Source of the DNA: Streptantibioticus ferralitis
GTDB taxonomy: Bacteria > Actinomycetota > Actinomycetes > Streptomycetales > Streptomycetaceae
Assembly: GCF_029223525.1 (NCBI RefSeq)
Contig: NZ_JARHTQ010000012.1
Location: forward strand, 1-64,000
DNA length: 64,000 nt
Direction of reading: 5' to 3'
Shown here: positions 26,660-33,940 of the stretch, one piece after another
Numbering within the stretch: the first letter of the stretch is position 1
Layout of the letters: every line of letters starts with the position of its first letter
Position numbers and translations under genes: made by a program
Notes under the pieces: model-generated
Told to the model about the DNA's origin: nothing
What the model saw: only the letters and a program-made list of their open reading frames with translations
The model's database searches: none

Positions 26660-27548
26660 GCCCTGCGATTGGTGGGGCTCTCACGCCTGCTCCGTGCCCT
26701 CTGCTGCCGTCCTCGCCTCCCGTCAGGCCAGCAGTGAGCCCGGGCAATCCGTGTCCCCCGTGAACGCTGCGCCGGTCACCGTGAGCACTCAGCCGGTGGC
26801 CGGACCGGCACAGGCCCTGCCCGTCTTCCGGTCTCGTTCCGGCAGATGGGCGGGGTCGCCGCAGAAGGCCCCAGTCAAACGGCCGCCGGCAGACCAATGG
26901 GGTTCGCAACGGGCGGGATGCCTGCCTCCCGCAGTCGCCGAACCGGATCCTCCAGAGCCATGAGCAGCGCATCAGCGTGACCCGTCCGAGGACGGGAACA
27001 GGGCGACGCGGGGGCCGTTGGGCGGAGGTCCGCGAGCGGACCCCGGTGCTGATGACACCGGGGCGCTCGTCGTGCCCGTTGGCCAACGCACCTGCTCGGC
27101 AATGGAGTTGACCTCATGGACGGGGAAGGGATCTGGGCGCATGTGTCGCGCGGACGGGCCGGGCTTCGAGGGTGACGCGTTCGACGTTGACGAGATGCTG
27201 TGGGTGCCTGAAGATGCGGTGATCACCTGCTTACCGAAGTCGACTGCCAGCTCTACGAGTTCCTCCGCGTCGGCACGGAGGGTGGGCGTCGCGAGATCGG
27301 CTGCGCCGCTCACTGTGGCCGGCTCCAGGCCGTGCCGGTCGGCAAGGTCGATCACGTCTTTCCGGCAGGGGGCTGATCCAGCAGGGCGACGAGACGGGTA
27401 GGCCCAATCGTCCGCCGCCACCGTTGCCCCTTCGGGCCTGTGGGGCGGCCATGGACAGCGTGGACCCTCGTCGCGGAAGATCTTGCCCACGGCCGATCGA
27501 AATGCCGTGTGCAGTAAGCCTGTTCGTCCATGAGCCGGAGGCCAGACC
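26660..27548. other. Gene-poor, probably decayed stretch
   Basis: No convincing intact gene in 890 bp. GAGCCC/GGGCTC (26658-26680) can form a weak hairpin after the preceding gene. On the minus strand about 26876-27000 reads HADALLMALEDPVRRLREAGIPPVA, which has the look of a real C terminus but lacks a plausible start. About 27170-27370 minus reads KDVIDLADRHGLEPATVSG, also fragment-like. I read these as gene remnants, at low confidence. Confidence 0.35.
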
Positions 27549-27944
27549 ATGACCGCTGCCACCCGCGATCTGTTCGAGCGCTACCACGCGTGCTGGGAGT
27601 CCCGCGACCCTGACCGGATCGCCGGACTCCACACAGCCGACTCCGTGTTCCATCTGCACTCGGGCCAGGACCCCGTGCGGGGGCCGGCTGCCATCCGTGA
27701 GGCGGCGGCCGGACTGTTCAAGCTGGTCCCCGACCTGGCGTTCGACCTTGTCTCGCTCCGCGTCGGGGAGGACTTCTGGGTCGTCCAGTGGAAGCTGAGC
27801 GGCACGTCCGCGGCCGGGGTCGCGGTCGACATCGACCTCGCTGACTTCGTCCTGGTCGAGAACGGGGCGGTGAAGGAGAAGCACTCCTATGTCGACGGAG
27901 TGGCGATGCAGGCCGCGTTGGCGCCCGCCGGGGCGGCCTCATAA
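27549..27944 (+). CDS. SnoaL-like / nuclear transport factor 2 family protein
   Basis: A 131-residue cone-fold protein (MTAATRDLFERYHACWESRDPDRIAGLHTADSVFHLHSG ... VVQWKLSGTSAAGV). The N-terminal helix pair and the FHLHSG strand are typical of SnoaL-type proteins, which act as cyclases, isomerases or ligand-binding proteins. GGAGG precedes the ATG. It lies 16 bp before the left 20-bp direct repeat, with no pathway neighbours, so the substrate is unknown. Confidence 0.82.
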   Translation: MTAATRDLFERYHACWESRDPDRIAGLHTADSVFHLHSGQDPVRGPAAIREAAAGLFKLVPDLAFDLVSLRVGEDFWVVQWKLSGTSAAGVAVDIDLADFVLVENGAVKEKHSYVDGVAMQAALAPAGAAS

Positions 27945-27960
27945 GACCGACATGGTCGTT

Positions 27961-27980
27961 TCGCCATGGGTCACATAGCC
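27961..27980. repeat. Exact 20-bp direct repeat, left copy (candidate attachment site)
   Basis: TCGCCATGGGTCACATAGCC is identical to 35248-35267 in the same orientation. The pair brackets 7.27 kb of accessory genes. By chance an exact 20-mer pair in 64 kb would be rare (of the order of 0.01). The left copy follows the SnoaL stop by 16 bp. Confidence 0.55.
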
Positions 27981-28069
27981 AGGCCCTCGCAGGGACGGGC
28001 GTCTCTTGCCCGGTGGGCGTGGCTCCGACGGAGGGCTGACACCTCTATCGCCGCCACGGACCGGACAGA

Positions 28070-28107
28070 CCGACGCCCCCGGCCGTTGAGGTTCCGGGGG
28101 GCGTCGG
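28070..28107 (-). terminator. Terminator hairpin between the SnoaL and kinase genes
   Basis: CCGACGCCCCC (28070-28080) pairs with GGGGGCGTCGG (28097-28107), with an inner GG/CC extension. It lies 9 bp past the kinase stop on the minus strand. Confidence 0.75.
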
Positions 28108-28115
28108 CGGTAGGG

Positions 28116-28955
28116 CTAGGGAGCTTGTAGTACCTGGGAGACTTCGGCGGCGGTTGGACGGTCTTCCGGCTTACGACTCAGCATGGCGTCAATCAGCTTG
28201 CCCAGCGTGCCAGGCACGGTCACCGGTCGGTGTGAACGCTCCACAATGGCCGTTCGCTGCTCCTTTCGCGACGCATCGTCGGGGTAGTCGACGTGCCTCA
28301 ATCCGGTAGCGCTGATTAAGAGAGAGGCGCCCAACCCGTATACGTCGGCTTCCGGTGTCGGCGTGGCGGTCCTCGTCTCCAGAACGCTGCGCGAGATTTC
28401 CGGCGCTTCGTAGTGCACAAGGCACCCCCGGTACGGGAAGTCGCAGGCTTCCGGAACCTGTCCCTCGCTGTGGGCTAGCGCGAGGTCGATCAGGAATGTG
28501 CCTGTCGGTCCGATGATGAAGTGTGCGGGTTGGACGTCGCCGTGCGCCCAACCCTTTGCGTGGAGCGCGGCGAGGGTGACCGCGCATGAATACGCTTCGT
28601 CAAGGGTGGGCTGGGGCAACTCGTCGGCGGAGCGGTGAGGCTCCCACAGTTCCCAGAGACTCTGACCGGGGCGCCACGGTTGGGCGTTCCACGTACCTTC
28701 CTCCCAATGCCCGTGGAAGATCCGCTCTGGGGTGAGCTGGTGCATGATTACTGCTTCGCGTGCGGGGGCCATGGCTGTCCATGGCTGGCCGTCCCATTGA
28801 TCGGTCGCTTTGATGGCGTACCCCAGCTTCACGGCGTACGGGCCGCGATCAGATTCGATCTTCCAAACCGTGGAACCGCGCCGATTGACCACCAACCGCC
28901 TAGACGCGGGGGCTAGTTGGTCCGTGACACTGCTAGGCAATTCGTGAGGGTCCAT
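28116..28955 (-). CDS. Protein kinase-like protein, atypical catalytic loop
   Basis: A 279-residue kinase-fold protein. The ATP-site lysine is K43 in PYAVKLGYA. The catalytic loop is AHGDVQPAHF (His138-Gly-Asp140), with His145 where Hanks kinases have Asn; DFG is replaced by D157-Leu-Ala in LIDLALAH. HYEAPE (P+1 region) and DVYGLGASLL are kept, as is the C-lobe end PEDRPTAAEVSQVL. So it is eukaryote-like, not an aminoglycoside kinase, but divergent. ATG 28955 follows GGAGGGATAGGGACC. The gene upstream on the same strand encodes a small two-Cys protein with a similar GGAGGGATC leader; the two probably work together. Confidence 0.78.
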   Translation of the reverse strand: MDPHELPSSVTDQLAPASRRLVVNRRGSTVWKIESDRGPYAVKLGYAIKATDQWDGQPWTAMAPAREAVIMHQLTPERIFHGHWEEGTWNAQPWRPGQSLWELWEPHRSADELPQPTLDEAYSCAVTLAALHAKGWAHGDVQPAHFIIGPTGTFLIDLALAHSEGQVPEACDFPYRGCLVHYEAPEISRSVLETRTATPTPEADVYGLGASLLISATGLRHVDYPDDASRKEQRTAIVERSHRPVTVPGTLGKLIDAMLSRKPEDRPTAAEVSQVLQAP

Positions 28956-29039
28956 GGTCCCTATCCCTCCTATGTGACAGGGCCGCCCCCTCGCGAAGTC
29001 GGCCCCGGAACACGTCACGTCACGCCGGGGAGCGTAGTG

Positions 29040-29573
29040 CTAGTGGTTGTACGGCCTTCCGTCATCGCTGTCGCCTGTTGGGGGATTGCCGCCTTGCCCG
29101 TCGCTGTCGCCGTCGCTCCCGTTGCCCCCGCCGGTCAGTCCGTAGGGCCGTCCGCAGTCCGAATCGCACTGCGCGGCGCTCTCGCCGTTCACGGTCCATA
29201 GGTCATCGAAGACCAGAAAGCGCGCCGACTTCATGGCGTGGGCGCTCGCTTGGACGGCTTCGAGCGTCCGCCCGCCACCTGCGGGCCGGGGATTGTGATG
29301 GAGCATCCGGCCTGCGCGCTTCTGGCAGAACTCCTGGTGCTCCTCCGTGTGGAGAATGAAAGCGTGCAACCCGTGGTCGACGTCGTAGCTCGGGACCATG
29401 GGGACGGTTGCGGTAGCTGCGGTGGCAACGAACGCAATCGCCTGGTCGGTGATGCGCTCCGCCCGCTCCGGGTCCTGCCCGAAGTGGACGACGGTGAAGT
29501 GAACGATGCTGTTGAACAACTCGTCACTGACGAGGGACCTGCCGGACCGCAGGTCAATCGCTGTCGCTGTCAT
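29040..29573 (-). CDS. Glycine-rich-domain-like protein with two-Cys, Gly/Asp/Ser-rich tail
   Basis: A 177-residue protein. The core resembles the glycine-rich-domain-containing family: DHGLHAFILHTEEHQEFCQKRAGRMLHHNP (residues 67-95) corresponds to the conserved W/L-H-x-F-x-L-H-T-x-x-Y-x-x-F-C and HH-P segments. The tail from 135 is different: CDSDCGRPYGL (Cys136, Cys140), then a Gly/Ser/Asp stretch and a second GRPY near the end. Streptomycete relatives often end in short Cys-rich tails (recalled). AGGAGGGATC precedes ATG 29573. The kinase-like gene follows after 84 bp. A secreted or modified peptide role is only a hypothesis. Confidence 0.72.
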   Translation of the reverse strand: MTATAIDLRSGRSLVSDELFNSIVHFTVVHFGQDPERAERITDQAIAFVATAATATVPMVPSYDVDHGLHAFILHTEEHQEFCQKRAGRMLHHNPRPAGGGRTLEAVQASAHAMKSARFLVFDDLWTVNGESAAQCDSDCGRPYGLTGGGNGSDGDSDGQGGNPPTGDSDDGRPYNH

Positions 29574-29616
29574 GGTGCTTGATCCCTCCTGTTGGAGTGG
29601 TGCACTGCATTTGCCG

Positions 29617-29656
29617 ACCCGCCCCGGCCGACCAATCCGCAGAGCCCGGGGCGGGT
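29617..29656 (-). terminator. Hairpin upstream of the glycine-rich-domain gene
   Basis: ACCCGCCCCGG (29617-29627) pairs with CCGGGGCGGGT (29646-29656) over an 18-base loop. It can end minus-strand transcription coming from the small-gene operon. Confidence 0.55.
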
Positions 29657-29739
29657 ACTTGCCCCACCCCTACCGGGATCTCGAACATGGGCGCGTGGGA
29701 GACCCGTCCGATTCCATCCGGCAGGGGCGGGAGATCAGT

Positions 29740-29760
29740 TGCCGGGTTCTTGACCCGGCA
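29740..29760 (-). terminator. Terminator hairpin after the three-small-gene operon
   Basis: TGCCGGGT (29740-29747) and ACCCGGCA (29753-29760) with loop TCTTG, 45 bp downstream of the last small gene on the minus strand. Confidence 0.55.
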
Positions 29761-29805
29761 GGCGGACGCCCGGGTGTCCGCGTGACTTGTTCAGCGTGGC
29801 CGGGA

Positions 29806-29991
29806 TCACGGGGATGGTTCGGTGTCGGGCGCGGTGACCGGGGCTGGTGGCTCGGCGTTGTGGGTGTCGGCGACGGCCTGGTGACTGAGGGTGACGGCGG
29901 GGCCGACCGCGCCGACCGCGACCAGGACCGCCGCGAACCGCCACCCGGGTAATGCGATCGGCTCGGACGGCGTCGCGTGACGGCCGCTCAC
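29806..29991 (-). CDS. Small membrane protein, third gene of the mini-operon
   Basis: A 61-residue protein with one hydrophobic helix (WRFAAVLVAVGAVGPAVTL) and a Pro/Glu-rich tail. I chose the GTG at 29991, which overlaps the stop of the preceding gene (GTGA); an upstream GTG at 30015 is possible. It could be a small membrane protein or have a signal peptide. Function unknown. It is the last of three overlapping genes. Confidence 0.5.
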   Translation of the reverse strand: MSGRHATPSEPIALPGWRFAAVLVAVGAVGPAVTLSHQAVADTHNAEPPAPVTAPDTEPSP

Positions 29992-30188
29992 CGGTGGCCC
30001 CCGCTCGTTAGACACTGCGGGCACTCGCACGGCGGGTACGCCAGCGAGAACGGGGCGGCGTCGGCAGGCGGAACGCGATGCGCTTCGCGTACCTGGATGC
30101 GCCTACCGGCCTCGGTGACCCGATACACGGCGATCGTCAGGCCGGGGTGATCCCGCGTGCCGTCCAGCGCCCACACGGCCGCGCTCAC
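29988..30188 (-). CDS. Small CxC..C protein, second gene of the mini-operon
   Basis: A 66-residue protein (MSAAVWALDGTRDHPGLTIAVYRVTEAGRRI) ending in CECPQCLTSGGHR. The CxCxxC cluster suggests a metal-binding or redox tail. Its ATG overlaps the end of the 98-residue gene, and its stop overlaps the GTG of the third gene. Similar short proteins occur in actinobacterial integrative elements (recalled). Function unknown. Confidence 0.6.
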   Translation of the reverse strand: MSAAVWALDGTRDHPGLTIAVYRVTEAGRRIQVREAHRVPPADAAPFSLAYPPCECPQCLTSGGHR

Positions 30189-30481
30189 CGCTCGGCCTCC
30201 GGGCGCGGAGGCATGACCGCCTCGGCCAGAGTCAGACCGTCGGGGGCTTCGCCAGGGTGCGGTTGCAGCGTGCCGGGCACCGCTGTCCAGTCATCGCCAC
30301 CGCCTTCGGGCAGCAGGTGGTACACGGGCGCCCCGGTGTCCTCGGGCAGCGCCACAACGACACCGAGACGGCCGGTCTTGGTGTCCTGGGCGAGGTCGCC
30401 GCGAAGGGGTGTCCATCCGGCGGCGGCGTCGGCGAGGTTGCGCCGCCGCTCGGCGTCTTCAGGGGTGCGTCGTCGTGTCAT
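30185..30481 (-). CDS. Small protein, first gene of the mini-operon
   Basis: A 98-residue basic-then-acidic protein (MTRRRTPEDAERRRNLADAAAGWTPLRGDLAQDTKTGRLGVVVALPEDTG) ending in a Pro/Glu-rich segment. The middle resembles a small beta-barrel (GRLGVVVAL ... VYHLLPEGGGDDW). It begins 40 bp downstream of the XRE gene stop on the same strand, so it may be in the same transcript. Relatives recalled from streptomycete plasmids and integrative elements have no assigned function. Confidence 0.65.
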   Translation of the reverse strand: MTRRRTPEDAERRRNLADAAAGWTPLRGDLAQDTKTGRLGVVVALPEDTGAPVYHLLPEGGGDDWTAVPGTLQPHPGEAPDGLTLAEAVMPPRPEAER

Positions 30482-30520
30482 GCAACGGACGGTAAGGGCG
30501 CGACTACCCCTGAATATGAA

Positions 30521-31774
30521 TCAGGGGAATAGCTCCTGGTCATCCAAATGAAAACGATTGGACATCGCCCGCAGGCGTTCCCGCGTGGACACCCGTTCGG
30601 CATAGACGATCTGACGCAACGTCGCCCGCGCGATGGGGTGGTTACGTACAAGCTGGGGGGCCAGGCGCTCAGCCTCGGATAGCTCGGACAGGGCCTTGTC
30701 CCGGTTGCCGTCCCATAGCCAGGCGCGGGCCATGTCCATCCGGTGATGCCCTCGCCGGGACTTCGGCAGTTTGGCCACGCGGGCGCGGTCGGCGCGCTTG
30801 TCACGTTGAATGGCTTCGGTCTGGTCGCTCATCTCCAGCGCCACATTGACCCCGTGGATGAGCACGTTTCCGGTGGAGAACGTCAGCGAGTGCCGGTCGA
30901 ACACCGGTGCCGGGTTGCTGTCGGCGCGGTCGGCGGCCTCCTGCGCCAGGCTCAATCGGTGGTTCACCTCGGCCGCGTTGCTCGCGCGGGCTGCGGAGAC
31001 GGCGGCGCGCAGTTGCAGCGATCCCCAGACGCGGACAGCCAGCGGGTCTCCGCTGTCGTACTCGGCCTGCACGCTGCGCAATGCCTTGTCCGACAGGGAC
31101 AGGGAATCGTCCCAATCGGCGGTAGCCCACATGTCCCATACCCGCATCCAGTCGGCGACGGCGGGCATGAGCGGGTCGCCGGAGAGCTGCGCCGACCACG
31201 CCGCACGTTCGCACGCCATAGCGATCAGCTCAGGGTGTCCGAGAGCATGTGCGGCGGTGTGCGCGAACTTGCAGCACATCGCGTAGACCGCGTACGCCTC
31301 TTCGCGTTCATGGCCGGTGCTCATCTCGGCTAGGGCGCGGGCCTCGCGGAACATGTCCGGAAGGGATTGAAGAATCGGCACGTTGGCCGCTGCGTCCCTG
31401 AGTCGATGTAGCCGGGCGGTGTCTGCCCACAGTTCCGAGGACGGTCGTGGGGTGCCGTCGAACACGGGTGCCAGGTCGTAGCGGCGCAGCTCTCGCAGGA
31501 TCGCCGTGGCGGCCTTCTGCCATTGATTCTCTGCGACCGTACGGCCTGCGTACGGGCGCTCGATCAGGTCGTTGGGGTGGCAGTGCAGCGCTGCGGCAAT
31601 GGCGTTGATCAGCCCCGCGCGGTCCAGCTCGATCTGGCCTTTCTCCACCTTGGACAGCCAGCCTTGCGATTTGCCAACGGCGGCAGCCACATCGGCTTGC
31701 GTCATCCCCAACCGCAAGCGCTGGCGGCGGATGCGACGGCCGATTGCCTCTTGTTCTTCGAGGAGTTGGGGCAT
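30521..31774 (-). CDS. XRE-family helix-turn-helix regulator with long helical C-terminal domain
   Basis: A 417-residue protein. The HTH spans about residues 10-65 (IGRRIRRQRLRLGMTQADVAAAVGKSQGWLSKVEKG). The rest is alpha-helical and TPR-like (AEMSTGHEREEAYAVYAMCCKFAHTAAHALGHPELIAMACERAAWSAQL), the architecture of actinobacterial element-borne and developmental regulators. ATG 31774 follows GGAGACC. Three small genes lie directly downstream. A 20-bp palindrome 112 bp upstream is a candidate operator. Confidence 0.87.
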   Translation of the reverse strand: MPQLLEEQEAIGRRIRRQRLRLGMTQADVAAAVGKSQGWLSKVEKGQIELDRAGLINAIAAALHCHPNDLIERPYAGRTVAENQWQKAATAILRELRRYDLAPVFDGTPRPSSELWADTARLHRLRDAAANVPILQSLPDMFREARALAEMSTGHEREEAYAVYAMCCKFAHTAAHALGHPELIAMACERAAWSAQLSGDPLMPAVADWMRVWDMWATADWDDSLSLSDKALRSVQAEYDSGDPLAVRVWGSLQLRAAVSAARASNAAEVNHRLSLAQEAADRADSNPAPVFDRHSLTFSTGNVLIHGVNVALEMSDQTEAIQRDKRADRARVAKLPKSRRGHHRMDMARAWLWDGNRDKALSELSEAERLAPQLVRNHPIARATLRQIVYAERVSTRERLRAMSNRFHLDDQELFP

Positions 31775-31838
31775 GCTGGTCTCCGTCCTGTGGTCGCATT
31801 CAGGACGGTACCCGCGCAACACCGACGCGGGGAACGAG

Positions 31839-31871
31839 AACGGCCCGCACCTGTATGGGGTGCGGGCCGTT
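31839..31871. terminator. Strong hairpin upstream of the XRE gene
   Basis: AACGGCCCGCACC (31839-31851) pairs perfectly with GGTGCGGGCCGTT (31859-31871), loop TGTATGG, followed by TGTG. It lies between the XRE start and the 31886 palindrome, so it may insulate the XRE gene from transcription arriving from the right or form part of its leader. Confidence 0.65.
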
Positions 31872-31885
31872 TGTGTGCCGCTACG

Positions 31886-31905
31886 GTTTCATCACGTGAT
31901 GAAAC
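31886..31905. promoter_or_regulatory. 20-bp perfect palindrome, candidate operator
   Basis: GTTTCATCACGTGATGAAAC reads the same on both strands with no spacer, and is markedly AT-rich for this genome. It lies in a gene-free stretch next to an XRE regulator. A HTH dimer site is the simplest reading; a small minus-strand or plus-strand promoter could be its target. Confidence 0.6.
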
Positions 31906-32027
31906 ATCCGGACTCCTGGCCGTGGCAGAGTCGCTTGATGGCTATGGCGGCGGCGGTCGATGACCACGCGAAGCGTTGTGTGGGGCGTGCGACTGGTCGC
32001 GCGAGTCGGCGGCGTACGTCGCGCTGA
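31899..32027 (+). CDS. Possible 42-residue basic peptide overlapping the palindrome
   Basis: An ATG inside the 20-bp palindrome opens a short frame (MKHPDSWPWQSRLMAMAAAV, then an Arg-rich end). There is no clear ribosome-binding site and no homolog I know. Recorded because its start lies in the operator-like site; it may well not be a gene. Confidence 0.22.
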   Translation: MKHPDSWPWQSRLMAMAAAVDDHAKRCVGRATGRASRRRTSR

Positions 32028-32427
32028 ATCGGTGCATGGGCGGTACTGTGCACGCTGCGGATATGCACTCATCCCCCCGGTCTGCCCTGGATCGGGTCTG
32101 GACTCGGGTTACGGGGATGCCGATTTGTGCTGTCCGTGAGACCTGCACCAGAGAAGGTCAGCCACGCTGGCGGGCGCGAAGAGTGATCAGGCACGCGTGT
32201 GCGTGATCAACCCCCCACCTACATCAACCACTCTGCCGGTCCCTGAGGGAGGCGGCCGCGACCGTTGGCGCCAACGGCGCTGGGAGGCGTGGTCAGTTGG
32301 CGGCTCAGAGAACGCCCGCGCTTCCAAGCCGGGCATGGGCCGCCTTCCGGATTCCGGCTCAGGATTCGCGGAGTTGGTCGGAGCGCGTCGCCGCTTTTCG
32401 TGTCAGGCGGGTCACGTGCGCACTGTG
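32028..32427. other. Gene-free 400-bp stretch with an imperfect inverted repeat
   Basis: No supported reading frame. A 26-bp imperfect inverted repeat (32184-32209) has TGATCA at both ends and a GCACGCGTGTGC centre, with 11 of 13 arm positions matching. It could be another regulator site or remnant DNA. Confidence 0.35.
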
Positions 32428-32450
32428 CTGTCCCTGGCAGGCGGGGACAG
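32428..32450 (-). terminator. Terminator hairpin after the minus-strand beta-helix gene
   Basis: CTGTCCC (32428-32434) and GGGACAG (32444-32450) directly abut the stop codon of the gene ending at 32451. Confidence 0.5.
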
Positions 32451-33464
32451 TTACCGGCTCGACGGTGTAATGCGGTTGGCAGGGCCGGCGCATCCGGGAA
32501 CGCTGCCTTCGGGACTGCAGTTGTCCGGGGTGTTGTGGATGACCTTGCTGGCAGTGAGGGTGGCCTGACCGGAGTTCTCGTTGAAGATGCCGCCGCCGGC
32601 GGTAATCGCCGTGTTGCGCGTGACCAGGCTTCGAACCAGTGCGGCCGTACTGGCGTTGTTCGCAAGGCCCCCGCCTGAGACGGCAACATTGTCCCTGACA
32701 GTGGTCGACGTGAGGCGCAGGGTGGAGCCGAACTGGTTGATGCCGCCACCGTGAAGGGCGGTGTTGCCCCGGACCGATACGGAGTCCAGCGACGCGGTAC
32801 TTCTGACGTTCTCCAGACCGCCACCGTTGTCGTTGAGTGCCCGGTTCTTGAGCAGCGCCCCGCCCTTCATCGTCACCGTGCCGGGACGGTCGAGGATGGC
32901 GTAGCGTCCGTTGGCGATTCCGCCGCCATTGTGGATTGCGGTGTTGCGCTTGACCGTGCTGCGGTCGAGTGTGAGCTGTCCGCCCAGGTTGTAGACGCCA
33001 CCACCCGTGCCGGCAAGATTGCCCTTGATGATCGCGCTGTTCAGGTTCAGGGTGCCGCTGTTCCAGATGCCGCCGCCAGCGGAATCGGGCACGCTTCCGC
33101 CACTGACCGTAAGCGATTTCAGCGTGAGATTGCCACCATTCGCCACGTGGAAGATGCGGAAGGCCTGCGTCGCGTTCGGGGCGCGTCGAACGGAGGTGTC
33201 GCGGCCGGAGATGGTCACGTTCCCGGTGATCTCCGGAAGCCCGTCCTCAGGGTTGTCGGGTGCGGTCAGGGTGTAGGTGCAGTGGGGCGCAAGGGTGATG
33301 CGACCGCCGCTGGTGTTGGCCTGGCTGATTGCGTTCCTCAGGGCGGTGATGTCGTTGCACCGCACATGAGTCCCCCCGGTAGCACTGGCCGGTCCGGCGG
33401 ACAGGACGGCAATGGACAGTCCCACACCAACCGTGGTGGTCGCGGCACGCACGATGTTCTTCAT
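32451..33464 (-). CDS. Secreted right-handed beta-helix protein, paralog A
   Basis: A 337-residue secreted protein. The signal peptide is about residues 1-29 (MKNIVRAATTTVGVGLSIAV ... ASA). The mature part begins with a conserved block, CNDITALRNAISQANTSGGRITLAPHCTYTL. Parallel beta-helix rungs follow with repeated GGGI-N and N-T-A-x-x-GGG motifs of the polymorphic-membrane-protein/pectate-lyase-like type. Two cysteines close the C terminus (NCSPEGSVPGC). It is divergent from a clear paralog at 33941. No catalytic site is recognisable; adhesion or glycan binding is possible. Confidence 0.8.
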   Translation of the reverse strand: MKNIVRAATTTVGVGLSIAVLSAGPASATGGTHVRCNDITALRNAISQANTSGGRITLAPHCTYTLTAPDNPEDGLPEITGNVTISGRDTSVRRAPNATQAFRIFHVANGGNLTLKSLTVSGGSVPDSAGGGIWNSGTLNLNSAIIKGNLAGTGGGVYNLGGQLTLDRSTVKRNTAIHNGGGIANGRYAILDRPGTVTMKGGALLKNRALNDNGGGLENVRSTASLDSVSVRGNTALHGGGINQFGSTLRLTSTTVRDNVAVSGGGLANNASTAALVRSLVTRNTAITAGGGIFNENSGQATLTASKVIHNTPDNCSPEGSVPGCAGPANRITPSSR

Positions 33465-33940
33465 CACTACGCCCTTCTCAGTGCTGGGGAGCGAAGAGGC
33501 ACATCTCACCGGCACCCAACGGCCATGCCGCCGATCAACGGGGGGGATCAAATGGCACTTCCTTCATAACCGCCAGGCGTAGCAGCCTCACCTGGTGTAC
33601 CGCCGAACGGCCCCGTGCCCTTGCGGACCCCGATCCAGTGCCGTCGGCGACGCCGGTCGGGTCTTGGCCGGCGCCGTGATGAACCCGGGCCGCCTTCGAC
33701 GTCGACGGCCGGGCTCCGCCCCGGCCGATGCCGTGACCTGCCGGGGCTGCTGACCGAACTGGGCCTCACGGCACACCCGCGTGAAGCTGGCCCGGGGCAG
33801 TGCGTCCGAACGGCAGGCTCGGAGTGCGTTGAATGACCACGTATATGTCTGAGTGGCGATCAGTGGTGCTCAGTGACGTTTCGACAGCTGTGCGTCACCG
33901 GGATCGTGTAGTCCCTCCCCCCACAGCCAAGGGAAGCCTC
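33465..33940. other. 476-bp divergent intergenic region between beta-helix paralogs
   Basis: No supported gene. It must hold the promoters of both secreted beta-helix genes. The middle (about 33560-33830) is GC-rich with short frames but no start context or family resemblance. Confidence 0.5.

Larger units (their letters stand above)
26566..28090 (+). repeat. 95-bp diverged direct repeat (26566-26660 and 27996-28090)
   Basis: The two copies align without gaps at about 80 of 95 positions, most strongly over GTCTCTTGCCCGGT and CGACGCCCCCGGCCGTTGAG. In the frame of the 25979 gene both read a similar C-terminal peptide (LLPG-x-RGSDG ... DAPGR-stop). The second copy is thus either a 3' gene fragment or a shared terminator-like element. 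Confidence 0.65.

Noticed and set aside
27081-27100. Near-match (19 of 20) to the 9761-9780 junction at the second DUF397 locus
   Set aside because: The similarity stops abruptly, with none of the yyaL fragment beyond it. In a GC-biased 64-kb sequence a single 19/20 match is expected by chance.
32219-32824. Frames across the gene-free region and the end of the beta-helix gene
   Set aside because: No start context, no family resemblance, and overlap with the well-supported secreted protein gene.
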